A DNA stretch of 64,000 nt. It comes from Methanobrevibacter sp. (lineage in GTDB: Archaea; Methanobacteriota; Methanobacteria; Methanobacteriales; Methanobacteriaceae). The notes under the pieces are model-generated. The model had not been told where the DNA came from, made no database searches, and was given only the letters and a program-made list of their open reading frames with translations. Every line of letters begins with the position of its first letter. Position 1 is the first letter of the stretch. The position numbers and the translations under genes were made by a program. Of this stretch, positions 8,449 to 17,053 are shown in pieces. The stretch covers positions 1 through 64,000 of the forward strand of contig NZ_JAFYHP010000003.1 of NCBI RefSeq assembly GCF_017539065.1. Direction: 5' to 3'.

Positions 8449-10527
8449 ATGATTGAAATGGAAAATTTAAGAGACGATATCAAAACAATAATCAACAGTG
8501 CGTATCCCTACATTGAAGAGTTTAACCCTGCTCAAAAGGCCGTGATTGAGTCTGGGTACCTTGAAGATAAATCCAATTATATAATTTGCATACCTACTGC
8601 CAGTGGAAAAACCGTTTTGGGAGTATTGCCGGCCTTAAAAACAATACTTGATGGTGGAAAAGCAGTTTATGCAGCACCACTGCTCTCAATACAAAATGAA
8701 AAAGTTAAAGAGTTTAAAGCATTTGAAGAACATGGAATAAGCGTCGGCAAACATCCTGGAAGTTCCGATTTGTCCGTGATGGTTTTCGAATCCTTTGACG
8801 CACTGACAAGATTTTCCTGGAACACTTTGAGAGATGTCGATACATTGATTATTGATGAATTCCACATGATCGGCGAGTTTACAAGAGGACCAACCCTTGA
8901 AGCGGCAATAACCAGGGCAAAAATAATTAATCCCGGCATGAGAATAATTGCATTATCCGCCACTTTAAGAAACATCGAGGAAATTGAAGGTTGGCTTGAA
9001 GGAACATGCGTTGAACATGATTACAGACCGGTTCCTCTGCATAAAGAAGTTTTGGATGCCGAGATGTTCAATACAAAAAATAAGAATGATGTCATTGTGA
9101 AAATATTGGAAAAGTCAATCAATGACCAATCACAGGCATTGGCTTTTGTATCGACCCGACGATTTACAGAAAGCCTTGCAACTTATGTTTCAAAAAAAAT
9201 TGATAAAAAAATTAATATAAGGCAAAGGGAACGTTTTAAAGAAGTCGCTGATAAAATACTTGAAGTGCCAAAAAGGAAGAATTCCCTTCCAACAAGCACA
9301 TGTCTTAAGTTAGCTGAAAGCATTGAACATGGGGTTGCCTTTCACCATGCGGGCCTTTTCAATGAACAAAAGGAAATCATCGAAGATGAATTCAGAAACG
9401 GCAATATCTTAATGATTACCGCAACTCCAAGTCTGATGTATGGAGTCAATTTGCCTTCAAAAACTGTTGTAATAAGGGATACTACCCGCTGGACTACTAA
9501 CGGACCACAACAGATTCCTGTTTTTGATTATGAGCAAATGTCCGGCAGAGCCGGAAGGCCACAATACGATGATGTGGGATACTCCTATTTGGTAGCCAAA
9601 ACAATGGATGAAGCTATAAACCTGGAGGAATTCTATGTTGAAGGCGAAATTGAAAAAACCAATTCAAAGCTTGTTGACAACAAGGATGCAATTTTAAAAC
9701 AGATAATTGCCCAAATCGCCTCATCGCTTTCAAGGGATCTTGATGAATTGACCGACTTTTTTGGAAAAACATTTTATGGTTATCAAATGAACAACAATCC
9801 TTCAATGGCGCTGTTTGCAGCAGACAGTATCAGATACGAACTTGAAAACTCCTTGGAATTCCTGCTTCATAATGGAATCATAAGGGCAACCCCCGAAGGA
9901 TTGAAAACAACTGAATTCGGTAATCTAATAGCCAAGTCAAATTATTCCGTTGAAACAGCGGTTAAAATTAAAGAATACATTTCCGGCATCAATGAGATTA
10001 ATGTTGGCGAGTTCATTTACGCTTTATGTGAAACCCCCGATGTGCCATTAATCACATTTAAAGGAAGAAAATCAAAGGATCCTGTTCATGAAAAATTATC
10101 CGAAGCAGGATTGTTTGCCGTTGACATTGGAAACGCTGAAGCCACAGCAGTGTCATTAATGGAATGGATTGATGAGAGAAGCGAATATGAAATCGAAAAT
10201 AGATACAATGTTTACTCCGCATCAACCAGAAGGTCAGCTTATGAAACATCACGCCTAGTCAAATTTGCAAAAGACACATCTGCAGTCTTAGGAAACTATT
10301 CAAATTTAAAAGACTTCGACATATTATCCGCCAGATTATACTACGGCGTAAAAGAAGATATCATCCCATTAGTCGTGGGAGTTAAAAGACTAGGTAGAAA
10401 AAGAGCTAGAAATCTAGTTAAAATATTTGGAAACGATTTGAGTGGCGTTTCAGAAAAAGAGTTACAAAAAGTAGAAGGCATTGGTCCTAAATTAGCTGAA
10501 AAAATAAAATTATTTACAAATAATTAA
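8449..10527 (+). CDS. hel308: Hel308-type (Ski2-like) superfamily 2 DNA helicase
   Basis: ATP-dependent 3'-5' helicase, in archaea linked to stalled fork repair. Over 692 aa the order is: helicase motif I IPTASGKT (48-55), motif II DEFH (136-139), motif III SATLRN (170), the RecA2 lobe with a QMSGRAGRP-type motif VI, a winged helix and ratchet region, and a C-terminal helix-hairpin-helix (KVEGIGPKLAEKIK). Motif II reads DEFH where DEVH or DEIH is more usual. The ATG at 8449 has no Shine-Dalgarno and lies about 25 bases from the TATA-like 8419-8432, so the mRNA may be leaderless. Confidence 0.9.
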   Translation: MIEMENLRDDIKTIINSAYPYIEEFNPAQKAVIESGYLEDKSNYIICIPTASGKTVLGVLPALKTILDGGKAVYAAPLLSIQNEKVKEFKAFEEHGISVGKHPGSSDLSVMVFESFDALTRFSWNTLRDVDTLIIDEFHMIGEFTRGPTLEAAITRAKIINPGMRIIALSATLRNIEEIEGWLEGTCVEHDYRPVPLHKEVLDAEMFNTKNKNDVIVKILEKSINDQSQALAFVSTRRFTESLATYVSKKIDKKINIRQRERFKEVADKILEVPKRKNSLPTSTCLKLAESIEHGVAFHHAGLFNEQKEIIEDEFRNGNILMITATPSLMYGVNLPSKTVVIRDTTRWTTNGPQQIPVFDYEQMSGRAGRPQYDDVGYSYLVAKTMDEAINLEEFYVEGEIEKTNSKLVDNKDAILKQIIAQIASSLSRDLDELTDFFGKTFYGYQMNNNPSMALFAADSIRYELENSLEFLLHNGIIRATPEGLKTTEFGNLIAKSNYSVETAVKIKEYISGINEINVGEFIYALCETPDVPLITFKGRKSKDPVHEKLSEAGLFAVDIGNAEATAVSLMEWIDERSEYEIENRYNVYSASTRRSAYETSRLVKFAKDTSAVLGNYSNLKDFDILSARLYYGVKEDIIPLVVGVKRLGRKRARNLVKIFGNDLSGVSEKELQKVEGIGPKLAEKIKLFTNN

Positions 10528-10528
10528 A

Positions 10529-10552
10529 AAGGTGGGATTTAACCTCCACCTT
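10529..10552. terminator. Bidirectional hairpin between convergent genes
   Basis: Seven-base arms AAGGTGG (10529-10535) and CCACCTT (10546-10552) enclose ten bases between the hel308 stop and the end of the DUF2098 gene, partly within the latter's last codons. A-rich and T-rich sequence on the hel308 side would give a U tract to leftward transcripts. A shared terminator for the two convergent genes is the simplest reading. Confidence 0.5.
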
Positions 10553-10844
10553 CAGCAACACTAGAATCCATTTGCATGTTTTCTAATGATTCCGCTTTTT
10601 CTTTCATTGCTTCAATGTCAACTTCTTTATCTCCATCATTATCATAAAATGAAGATCTTTTAATGTCTTTATCATCGAGCAATTCAACTAAATTAGAACG
10701 ATACCATAATTCGGTTTTATCAAGTTTTACCCAATCTATGCCATCATGTGTTCTTAAATCAACAACTTTGCCAATTGTTCCTGTATCCACATATCTGACA
10801 TGAGAATCAAGAGTAATTTCTAATCCTCTTGCATCAAAAACCAT
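10539..10844 (-). CDS. DUF2098 family protein
   Basis: A 101 aa soluble protein of a family I associate with methanogens (DUF2098). The core is a small beta-barrel-like stretch, VRYVDTGTIGKVVDL then WVKLDKTELWYRSNLVELL, followed by an acidic, probably disordered tail ending in EGGG. AAGGT precedes the ATG. It follows the PRC-barrel gene by 12 bases, so the two small genes are likely one transcript. Function is unknown; resemblance to short SH3-like barrels suggests binding rather than catalysis, which is inference. Confidence 0.75.
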   Translation of the reverse strand: MVFDARGLEITLDSHVRYVDTGTIGKVVDLRTHDGIDWVKLDKTELWYRSNLVELLDDKDIKRSSFYDNDGDKEVDIEAMKEKAESLENMQMDSSVAEGGG

Positions 10845-10856
10845 TTTAATACCTTT

Positions 10857-11141
10857 CTATTCAGTGTCGTCTTCGATTTCAACTTCAACAGTTTCAGCTT
10901 TTTCTTCAGCTTCAACTTCTTCTTTTTCAATTTCTTTATTTAAGATAACGTATGCTCCAATAGTTTGGATATCTTCAAAAGCGATTTCGAGTTCGTCTTT
11001 AGAGAAGATATTTTTTTGTAAAGTCAAAGTAATTGTTTCGATTTTACCAGTTGCTTTGTCAAAATCAACATTGTCAACTTTTCCTACTACATTTGCATTT
11101 TTATCTAAAACGGTTGAACCGATGAATTCTTTAATTAGCAT
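10857..11141 (-). CDS. PRC-barrel domain protein
   Basis: A 94 aa protein whose first 75 residues form a PRC barrel (LIKEFIGSTVLDKNANVVGK, then VDFDKATGKIETITL) and whose tail is a string of Glu/Val/Lys. In archaea such stand-alone barrels are very common and have been linked to RNA metabolism and cell division (CdpB-like proteins); which of these applies cannot be read here. It is divergent from elp3, sharing the 107-base AT-rich region 11142-11248 that holds promoters for both. Confidence 0.85.
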   Translation of the reverse strand: MLIKEFIGSTVLDKNANVVGKVDNVDFDKATGKIETITLTLQKNIFSKDELEIAFEDIQTIGAYVILNKEIEKEEVEAEEKAETVEVEIEDDTE

Positions 11142-11248
11142 TTTTTTTCACCTTTTAAAGTTTAATAATATACAGTTATATTTTATTTCATTAAGTATAT
11201 AAATAACACCATTATATACTTAACTATTATAATTATGGTGAAAATAAA

Positions 11249-12913
11249 ATGGAAAAGGCATGTCGAATTATAATTGATGATATTCTTGATGGAAAAATTA
11301 CTACACGAAAAGAACTTGAAGTCGAAAAACGACAATTATGTCGTGACTTAAAATTATCTAGGTTCATGAGTAATGCGGATATTTTAGAATATGCGAAACC
11401 TGAAGAAAAGGAAATTGTTTCTGGAATTCTAAAGAAAAAACCTACAAGAACCATGTCCGGTGTTGCAATAGTTGCGGTAATGTGCCATCCACACAAATGT
11501 CCTCATGGAAGATGTTTTTATTGTCCTGAAAGCGATATTGCTCCTCCAAGCTATACTGGTGAAGAACCCGCCGCACTTAGAGGCAGAATGTATGAATATC
11601 ATCCCTATGTTCAATGTTTTAACCGTTTAAAACAACTTAAAAAAATCGGCCATCCTATTGATAAAGTTGAGTTAATCATAATGGGAGGAACTTTCCCTTC
11701 AAGAGATTTATGTTACCAGGAATGGTTTGTTTCACAATGCCTAAAAGCGATGTGCGATTTCGGTTTAATTATGGAAAATAAACCAACCAACTATGATTAC
11801 AACTTAGACTATGATGAGATAAGATCTTTTGAAAGTGGAGTTTTAAAAACATATCCTCCAAATGATTATGTTTTAATCAGCGATGTTCAAAGTGTTAATG
11901 AGAGCTCAAAGGTGAGATGTGTTGGAATGACTTTTGAAACTCGTCCGGATTACTGTAAAAAAGAACATATCAATAGAATGCTTGATTTTGGAGTGACAAG
12001 AGTTGAACTTGGTGTTCAAACTTTATCAGATGAATTATACACTAAAATCAAACGTGGACACACCATAGCTGATGTTATTGAGGCCAATCAACTTTTAAGA
12101 GACTCAGCTGTTAAAGTGGCTATGCATATGATGCCTGGTTTATTCTCAAATCAGGACCAAGATTTAAAAATGTTTAAACAATTATTCAGCGACGATAATT
12201 TTAAACCTGACATGCTTAAAATTTATCCATGCCTTGTAACAAAAGGAAGTGAACTATATGATTTATGGGCTAAAGGAGAGTATGAACCATACAGTGACGA
12301 CGAAGCTGTTGAGTTAATCACTAAAGTCAAAGCGATTCTTCCAAAATGGGTTAGAACAATGCGAATTCAAAGAGACATCCCATCAACACTTATTGAAGCG
12401 GGTGTTAAGAAATCTAACCTTGGAGAACTTGTTTACAATAACTTAGAAAAGGAACATATTAATTGCCAATGTATTCGTTGCCGTGAAATTGGCCATAAAA
12501 AGACATCCAGAGAATATACTTTAGATGAATTTGAATTGTTTAACGAAAAATATACTGCATGCGAGGGGGAAGAACATTTTTTATCAATTGAAGATATAAA
12601 TGAAGAAAGCATAGCAGGATTTTTAAGATTACGTCTACCATCCACAAATCATTTCAGAGATGAAATTACCGATACTACTGCCCTTATTCGTGAGTTGCAC
12701 GTCTATGGGAACATGATTAAAATTGGTGGAAAAAATCCTAATATCGGCCAACATACCGGATTTGGTGAGAAACTTCTAAGGGAAGCTGAAAATATAGCTA
12801 TTGATAAAGGTAAAGAGGAAGTGGCTATTATCAGCGGAATTGGAACTAGAAATTATTATCGAAAATTCGGTTATGAAAAGGTCGGACCATACATGATGAA
12901 AAAATTAATATGA
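11249..12913 (+). CDS. elp3: Elp3 tRNA wobble-uridine modifying enzyme
   Basis: Radical SAM plus acetyltransferase enzyme that makes carboxymethyl-type uridine 34 in tRNA from acetyl-CoA. The 554 aa chain has the [4Fe-4S] motif C84-x4-C89-x2-C92 (CPHGRCFYC), the radical SAM barrel with GGTFPSRD, a zinc-type cysteine cluster around [10 protein letters not shown] (about 405-415), and a C-terminal GNAT domain with acetyl-CoA loop [15 protein letters not shown] lies seven bases before the ATG; a TATA candidate GTATATAAA lies at about 11195. It is monocistronic, with deoC 54 bases on behind its own TATA. Confidence 0.94.
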   Translation: MEKACRIIIDDILDGKITTRKELEVEKRQLCRDLKLSRFMSNADILEYAKPEEKEIVSGILKKKPTRTMSGVAIVAVMCHPHKCPHGRCFYCPESDIAPPSYTGEEPAALRGRMYEYHPYVQCFNRLKQLKKIGHPIDKVELIIMGGTFPSRDLCYQEWFVSQCLKAMCDFGLIMENKPTNYDYNLDYDEIRSFESGVLKTYPPNDYVLISDVQSVNESSKVRCVGMTFETRPDYCKKEHINRMLDFGVTRVELGVQTLSDELYTKIKRGHTIADVIEANQLLRDSAVKVAMHMMPGLFSNQDQDLKMFKQLFSDDNFKPDMLKIYPCLVTKGSELYDLWAKGEYEPYSDDEAVELITKVKAILPKWVRTMRIQRDIPSTLIEAGVKKSNLGELVYNNLEKEHINCQCIRCREIGHKKTSREYTLDEFELFNEKYTACEGEEHFLSIEDINEESIAGFLRLRLPSTNHFRDEITDTTALIRELHVYGNMIKIGGKNPNIGQHTGFGEKLLREAENIAIDKGKEEVAIISGIGTRNYYRKFGYEKVGPYMMKKLI

Positions 12914-12916
12914 AAA

Positions 12917-12926
12917 TGTTTATATA
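12917..12926 (+). promoter_or_regulatory. TATA box for the deoC-like gene
   Basis: TTTATATAAG stands directly after the elp3 stop and about 45 bases before the deoC ATG, the distance expected for an archaeal TATA box with a leader of roughly 20 bases. It implies that the deoC-like gene is transcribed on its own. Confidence 0.55.
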
Positions 12927-12967
12927 AGATGTTCGTATATATACTAACTAATTGAGAGAGTGTTATT

Positions 12968-13699
12968 ATGTACAATATAAAAAATTCAAAAGAATTAGCA
13001 AGTCTTATTAACTACACTAATTTAAATAATATGATTACTGAAAGTGAAATGAGAGAATTTCTCGAAAAAGCAAAGGAATTGAACTTTAATTCAGTAGTTA
13101 TTTCACCGACATATGTACCATTAGCTAAAGAAATCTTAGCTGACACAAACATTAAAGTTGGAAGTGTGGTAGGATTTCCTCTAGGCTTTGAAGATACAGA
13201 AACTAAAGTTGCAGAAGCCCAAGAATTAATAAACAAAGGAGTAGACGATATTGAGGTAGTAATTAACTTAAGTTACCTAAAAGATGAAAAATATAGTTTA
13301 CTTGAAAACGAAATAAAACAAATCAAAGAAGTCGTTGGAGATAAAATTTTAAAAGTGATCATTGAAACTAAAATTTTAGAAGACTATCAAAAGGCAAATG
13401 CTGCTAAAGTATCCGAAAAAGCGGGAGCTGACTATGTTAAAACCGCCACCGGTTTCGTAACTCCAAACCACATCTTTGAAAATGTTAATGATATAAACAT
13501 TATCCAGAAATATGCTCCAAAAATTAAAATTGAAATATATGGAGGCATAAATGAATATAAATTTGCAAACCAAATATTAACCGGGGGAGCAGATTTAATT
13601 GGTAGTGATAACGGTTATGAAATTGTTAAAGCATACAAAGAATTAAGAGAAAACACTCAAGTTAAACCCAAACCAATTACTTTAACAAAAAAAGATTAG
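12968..13699 (+). CDS. deoC: Deoxyribose-phosphate aldolase homologue (divergent active site)
   Basis: A TIM-barrel class I aldolase of the DeoC family (243 aa; KVGSVVGFPLG, GVDDIEVVIN, KVIIETKIL). The Schiff-base lysine is kept in DYVKTATGF (K158). Aligned to E. coli DeoC, however, the proton-relay aspartate D102 is Glu96, and the second catalytic lysine K201 (K-x-x-GG) is Glu189 (EIYGG). The tail is also Lys/Pro-rich. The enzyme may work on deoxyribose 5-phosphate poorly, or on another aldol substrate. TATA is at 12917. Confidence 0.8.
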   Translation: MYNIKNSKELASLINYTNLNNMITESEMREFLEKAKELNFNSVVISPTYVPLAKEILADTNIKVGSVVGFPLGFEDTETKVAEAQELINKGVDDIEVVINLSYLKDEKYSLLENEIKQIKEVVGDKILKVIIETKILEDYQKANAAKVSEKAGADYVKTATGFVTPNHIFENVNDINIIQKYAPKIKIEIYGGINEYKFANQILTGGADLIGSDNGYEIVKAYKELRENTQVKPKPITLTKKD

Positions 13700-13732
13700 A
13701 TTAAAAAAAAAACCATCACTTTTTAATCTAAT
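13695..13732 (+). terminator. Long hairpin terminator after deoC
   Basis: Perfect 13-base arms ATTAGATTAAAAA (13695-13707) and its complement (13720-13732), with a 12-base loop, overlap the deoC stop codon. The arms are AT-only except for one G-C pair. It separates deoC from the oppositely transcribed tRNA genes. Confidence 0.6.
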
Positions 13733-13838
13733 ACTCCAATTAAATCATCACTTAATCAAAATTAGAAGCACTATTTTTAATTATTTTCTAGAAAAAAAAG
13801 TTAATTAAGTTAATATTAAAAAAATGAGAAAAATTGAA

Positions 13839-13911
13839 TGCCATGGGCCGGACTTGAACCAGCGACATCTAGATCTTCAGTCTAGCGTTCTCCCATCTGA
13901 ACTACCATGGC
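13839..13911 (-). tRNA. tRNA-Phe (GAA)
   Basis: The minus strand folds into a full 73-base cloverleaf: acceptor GCCATGG/CCATGGC with discriminator A, anticodon stem CTAGA/TCTAG and loop CTGAAGA giving anticodon GAA, and TPsiC stem GCTGG/CCGGC around TTCAAGT. No intron is seen and CCA is not encoded. It lies three bases downstream of tRNA-Val and is presumably processed from the same transcript. Confidence 0.96.
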
Positions 13912-13914
13912 ATA

Positions 13915-13986
13915 TGGACCGAACGAGATTCGAACTCGTGATCTCCTCCACGTCAAAGAGGAATCATACCCCTAGACCACCGGTCC
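13915..13986 (-). tRNA. tRNA-Val (GAC)
   Basis: The minus strand gives a 72-base cloverleaf: acceptor GGACCGG/TCGGTCC (one G-U) with discriminator A, anticodon stem CCTCT/GGAGG and loop TTGACGT giving GAC, and TPsiC stem ACGAG/CTCGT around TTCGAAT. CCA is not encoded and no intron is seen. It is first in the two-tRNA unit, about 30 bases behind a good TATA box. Confidence 0.96.
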
Positions 13987-14016
13987 TATACAACATACTA
14001 TACTTAGGTTAAAGTG

Positions 14017-14025
14017 ATATATAAA
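14017..14025 (-). promoter_or_regulatory. TATA box of the tRNA-Val/tRNA-Phe unit
   Basis: On the minus strand AAAACTTTATATAT combines a BRE-like A-rich stretch with a TATA box. The box is centred about 35 bases upstream of the 5' end of tRNA-Val, as expected for a short leader removed by RNase P. Confidence 0.7.
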
Positions 14026-14155
14026 GTTTTCTTAGTTGAATAGAACAAGTAGTGAAAAAAAAATAAATTAAATTAAAATAAAAAAAATTGACCAAGAAAA
14101 TGGCCAATAGATTTTATTTTCAAAGCTTTTTTGCGAAAATAAACAATTAGTAAAT

Positions 14156-14356
14156 CTATTTGATTGCTAATTTGATATCTTCAGCTTTTACAGTTTTTCT
14201 ACCAGCGTGGCGTGCGAAATTAACAGCTTTTTGTGCGATTTCGTCACCTTTTTCTTCTAATGCTTCAGCTAATGCAATTTTTGCATCATCACTAATTCTT
14301 TGTGCGCCAGCATTTTTTAAGATACGACCGACTGGTGCGATTGGTAATTCACTCAT
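14156..14356 (-). CDS. Archaeal histone (HMf-like)
   Basis: A 66 aa single histone fold with no tails: [32 protein letters not shown] then [21 protein letters not shown], the helix-loop-helix pattern of HMfA/HMfB. It binds and wraps DNA as dimers that stack into hypernucleosomes. The strong ribosome site GGAGGTG lies five bases from the ATG, and a TATA box TTTATATAC at 14391-14400 suggests high expression. Upstream, GTAACTGTTAC (14444-14454) and other palindromes may be regulatory. Confidence 0.97.
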   Translation of the reverse strand: MSELPIAPVGRILKNAGAQRISDDAKIALAEALEEKGDEIAQKAVNFARHAGRKTVKAEDIKLAIK

Positions 14357-14390
14357 AATTACACCTCCAATTAAATGATAGTAAATAATA

Positions 14391-14400
14391 GTATATAAAG
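14391..14400 (-). promoter_or_regulatory. TATA box of the histone gene
   Basis: CTTTATATAC on the minus strand, preceded by the BRE-like CCGATAC, lies about 40 bases upstream of the histone ATG. With GGAGGTG at 14362-14368 this gives a canonical strong archaeal promoter and leader. Confidence 0.65.
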
Positions 14401-14433
14401 GTATCGGTGAAAAATGGATATAAATCGCCCATA

Positions 14434-14497
14434 TTTTATCATAGTAACTGTTACAAAATGCTTTCGAAAATCAATAAAAAATATAGTCATGATAAAA
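14434..14497. other. Palindrome-rich intergenic stretch upstream of histone
   Basis: Between the histone promoter and the end of the methylthiotransferase gene, nine-base arms TTTTATCAT (14434-14442) and ATGATAAAA (14489-14497) enclose the odd palindrome GTAACTGTTAC (14444-14454) and TTTCGAAA (14462-14469). These could be regulator sites for the histone gene, or structure at the 3' end of the upstream operon. No open frame is present. Confidence 0.3.
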
Positions 14498-14556
14498 ATT
14501 TAAAGCATACAAATTAACAATAAAAACAAAATAAGAATACTTTGAAAAATAAAAAA

Positions 14557-15837
14557 TTATTCTTCCAATAATTCGCTCTTTAGATAAGTGGAGGTAGCTT
14601 CAGTTATTTTTACATCAACAAAAGTTCCTAACTCAACATCATTAACTATTACTGGAATATATGAATTTGTTTTTGCTATGTATCCCCCTTTGGAACCTTT
14701 TTCTACAACCAATACATTTTGAATGGAATTAACAAATTCCTGGTTTTCTTCTTCGGTTATTTCCTGTTTAATTTGGGATAAAAATTTTGATCTTTTCTTC
14801 ATTATTTCAGGGGAAATTTCAGTTAATGACGCAGATATTGCGCCTATCCTATGTTGATATTTTGATAAATGTATTAAACTCGGTTTAATCTCTTTGAGTA
14901 ATTTTACAGTATCATTAAAATCTTCATCACTTTCAGTCGGATACCCAACAATAATGTCAGTGGCCAATGTCAAATTTGGAATTTCATTTTTAAATTTTTC
15001 AACAATGCCTTTATATTGTGATATGGTATGGCCCCTTCTCATATCTGACAATACCTTATCGCTTCCACTTTGAACAGGCAAATGGATGAAATCATATACC
15101 TTCGGATGTTTTATTGCATCGATTATATCATCAACATCGTTTAAAATGTTTTTAGGATGCATCATTCCAACACGAACACGAAAATCTCCATCTAAATTAG
15201 CCACTTCTTTAATTAAATCAGATAGTTTTTCACCACTGTCTCGGCCGAATGCTGCAGTATCTTGAGCGGTTAATTGAATTTCACAACAACCCCCTTCAAT
15301 AGCTTTACGGGCTTCAGCAACAATGTCTGAAATCGGATAGCTATTTAATGGCCCTCGAGCAAAACGAGTGCAACAGAATGTGCATGCTCCTAAACAACCT
15401 TCACATATTTGGAGAATATGAATCAGACTATCGTCACTGACTTTAGGAACATTGACTTTAGAGTCTTTTGAAAAACCGGTTTCACGAATAATGTCCCCGC
15501 AATAAGTTGCATTTACCACATTGGCCGATTTGTTTAATTGGTGCGGGCCAATCCATGAAATATTAGGGCCTATCTTATCTAATTTTTCAGGGTCGATTTC
15601 AACCATGCACCCCCCAACAATGATTTTCTTATCTGGGAAGTCCTCTTGTAATCTTTGAATCCTATAGGTCATTTTGTCTTCAGTAGGCAATTTGACATAA
15701 CAGGTATTGACAATAATTACATCAGCTTCATCGATATCCTCAACTATGTCAATATCATTTTCTAGTAAATTACCTGCTATGATTTGACCATCAGCCTGAT
15801 TAAATGTGCAGCCATAAGATTCAATAAATACTTTCAT
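14557..15837 (-). CDS. tRNA methylthiotransferase, archaeal MtaB type
   Basis: Radical SAM enzyme of the MiaB/MtaB family that adds a methylthio group to (threonyl-carbamoyl) adenosine 37 of tRNA. The 426 aa chain has the N-terminal UPF0004 domain with cysteines C10, C46 and C77 for the auxiliary cluster, the radical SAM motif C148-x3-C152-x2-C155 (CLGACTFC), and a C-terminal TRAM-like RNA-binding part. The frame opens at a GTG at 15846, but the ATG at 15837 follows GTGAT. It is last in hacB/zinc-finger/MtaB. The e-MtaB subtype is inferred from archaeal origin. Confidence 0.88.
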   Translation of the reverse strand: MKVFIESYGCTFNQADGQIIAGNLLENDIDIVEDIDEADVIIVNTCYVKLPTEDKMTYRIQRLQEDFPDKKIIVGGCMVEIDPEKLDKIGPNISWIGPHQLNKSANVVNATYCGDIIRETGFSKDSKVNVPKVSDDSLIHILQICEGCLGACTFCCTRFARGPLNSYPISDIVAEARKAIEGGCCEIQLTAQDTAAFGRDSGEKLSDLIKEVANLDGDFRVRVGMMHPKNILNDVDDIIDAIKHPKVYDFIHLPVQSGSDKVLSDMRRGHTISQYKGIVEKFKNEIPNLTLATDIIVGYPTESDEDFNDTVKLLKEIKPSLIHLSKYQHRIGAISASLTEISPEIMKKRSKFLSQIKQEITEEENQEFVNSIQNVLVVEKGSKGGYIAKTNSYIPVIVNDVELGTFVDVKITEATSTYLKSELLEE

Positions 15838-15845
15838 TAAAATCA

Positions 15846-16466
15846 CTATTTAGTTTTTTTAAAAATGTTGCTAGTTAAATCATAATCATAATTATTAAAT
15901 TTAACCGGTTTTGAGTATACTCTTTTAATTACTCCTGCTTTGGCAAATCCAGAAGTTAATTTTCTATCTTGTGTTTTGATAACGTGGACTCTAACAATAT
16001 GGTTTTCAATCTTAACAACATCCCCCGGAGCGATTTCGAAATCTCTTTCGAGGTCAAGTTTATATGAATCAACTTCACCATGCAAATCAACTGAAAATCC
16101 AATACGTGCAGGAATTTCAACTGAAGATGCCCAAATCGTATCAACATCTTCAAGTTTTGATTTAGTTACTCTTTTATCTCCCACTTCAATACCTGTGACT
16201 TCGACTTGACCAACCTCGGAAAGCAAAATGTCTCCAACTTCCAATTGATCGCTTGGAGATAAATCAATAGATGTTTTATAAGATTTATCCTGCTCTGAAA
16301 TAATTAATCTGTAAGGTCTAGGTTTTTTTAGAGAAATAATGTTTCTAAATACATGTCCACATTCCTCACATTTAAGCAAGTATTCTTCTGTTAATTTTTT
16401 CTTAGTTGTTTTTTGCTTCGAATTTATAATTTCAATTTCATCAGAACCACAAATGGGACAATCCAT
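15846..16466 (-). CDS. HVO_0476 family zinc finger protein
   Basis: A 206 aa archaea-specific protein. An N-terminal zinc ribbon is formed by CPIC (C3, C6) and CEEC (C33, C36); the rest is beta-rich (RPYRLIISEQDKSYK, IPARIGFSVDLHGEVDSYKL) and may be an OB-like or SH3-like nucleic-acid-binding fold. It is spaced three bases from hacB and runs up to the methylthiotransferase start, so all three are probably one transcript. Its function is unknown; resemblance to transcription or RNA-binding factors is inference. Confidence 0.85.
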   Translation of the reverse strand: MDCPICGSDEIEIINSKQKTTKKKLTEEYLLKCEECGHVFRNIISLKKPRPYRLIISEQDKSYKTSIDLSPSDQLEVGDILLSEVGQVEVTGIEVGDKRVTKSKLEDVDTIWASSVEIPARIGFSVDLHGEVDSYKLDLERDFEIAPGDVVKIENHIVRVHVIKTQDRKLTSGFAKAGVIKRVYSKPVKFNNYDYDLTSNIFKKTK

Positions 16467-16468
16467 TT

Positions 16469-16963
16469 TTATGCCTCCCTATCAGATTCATTCAGATAAT
16501 GGTTAACTAATCCCCCATCTTCTAAAATAGATAACATGAACTCTTTAAATGGTTCAAAAGTTTTTGACTCGCCAGTAGTTTCATTAACTAATGTTCCTTT
16601 TGATAAATCAATATTAATAATATCTCCATCCTTAGCTTCTATATCAGAAACAATTACGGGCAGGCCAATATTGATTGCATTTCTATAAAAAATCCTTGCA
16701 AAAGATTTGGCGACAATTGCACTTACGCCTGCAGTCTTAATTGCAACAGGTGCCTGTTCTCTTGATGAACCGCAACCAAAGTTCTCATCAGCAACAATAA
16801 TATCTCCAGATTTAACATTTTTTGTGAAATCCGGCCTTTCTCCTTCCAGGACATGGTCTGCTAAATCCTGTGGATTGAAAGTTCTTAAATATCTTCCGGG
16901 GATAATTACATCCGTATCAATATTTTCCCCGAAAGTCCATGTTTGTCCTTTAATAATTTCCAT
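16469..16963 (-). CDS. hacB: Homoaconitase/isopropylmalate isomerase small subunit
   Basis: Swivelling small subunit (164 aa) of an aconitase-superfamily hydro-lyase. DTDVIIPGRYLRT is the substrate loop, ADENFGCGSSREQAPVAIK the conserved core. In methanogens the loop sequence separates the homoaconitase (coenzyme B pathway, YLRT type with Arg/Thr) from the isopropylmalate isomerase; here it is YLRT (R27/T28), favouring HacB, although dual function is possible. The ATG at 16963 follows GTGA; the longer frame opens at a GTG at 16972. The large subunit is outside the window. Confidence 0.85.
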   Translation of the reverse strand: MEIIKGQTWTFGENIDTDVIIPGRYLRTFNPQDLADHVLEGERPDFTKNVKSGDIIVADENFGCGSSREQAPVAIKTAGVSAIVAKSFARIFYRNAINIGLPVIVSDIEAKDGDIINIDLSKGTLVNETTGESKTFEPFKEFMLSILEDGGLVNHYLNESDREA

Positions 16964-17000
16964 AAATATCACAGTGAAAGTTAATTATAAAAAAAATGAA

Positions 17001-17024
17001 GTATTCGGGAATAATCCCAAATAC
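17001..17024 (-). terminator. Hairpin terminator after tes
   Basis: Ten-base arms GTATTCGGGA and TCCCAAATAC (one mismatch) with a four-base loop lie 30 bases beyond the tes stop. In the minus direction a run of eight T follows within a few bases. This fits a terminator isolating tes from the hacB operon. Confidence 0.55.
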
Positions 17025-17053
17025 ATGTTAAGGTGATTTTTTAAGTTTTAATT

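Noticed and set aside
13839-13986. tRNA pair as an integration (att) site of a mobile element
   Set aside because: Both tRNAs are intact and no repeat of their 3' ends, integrase or foreign gene block is seen nearby.
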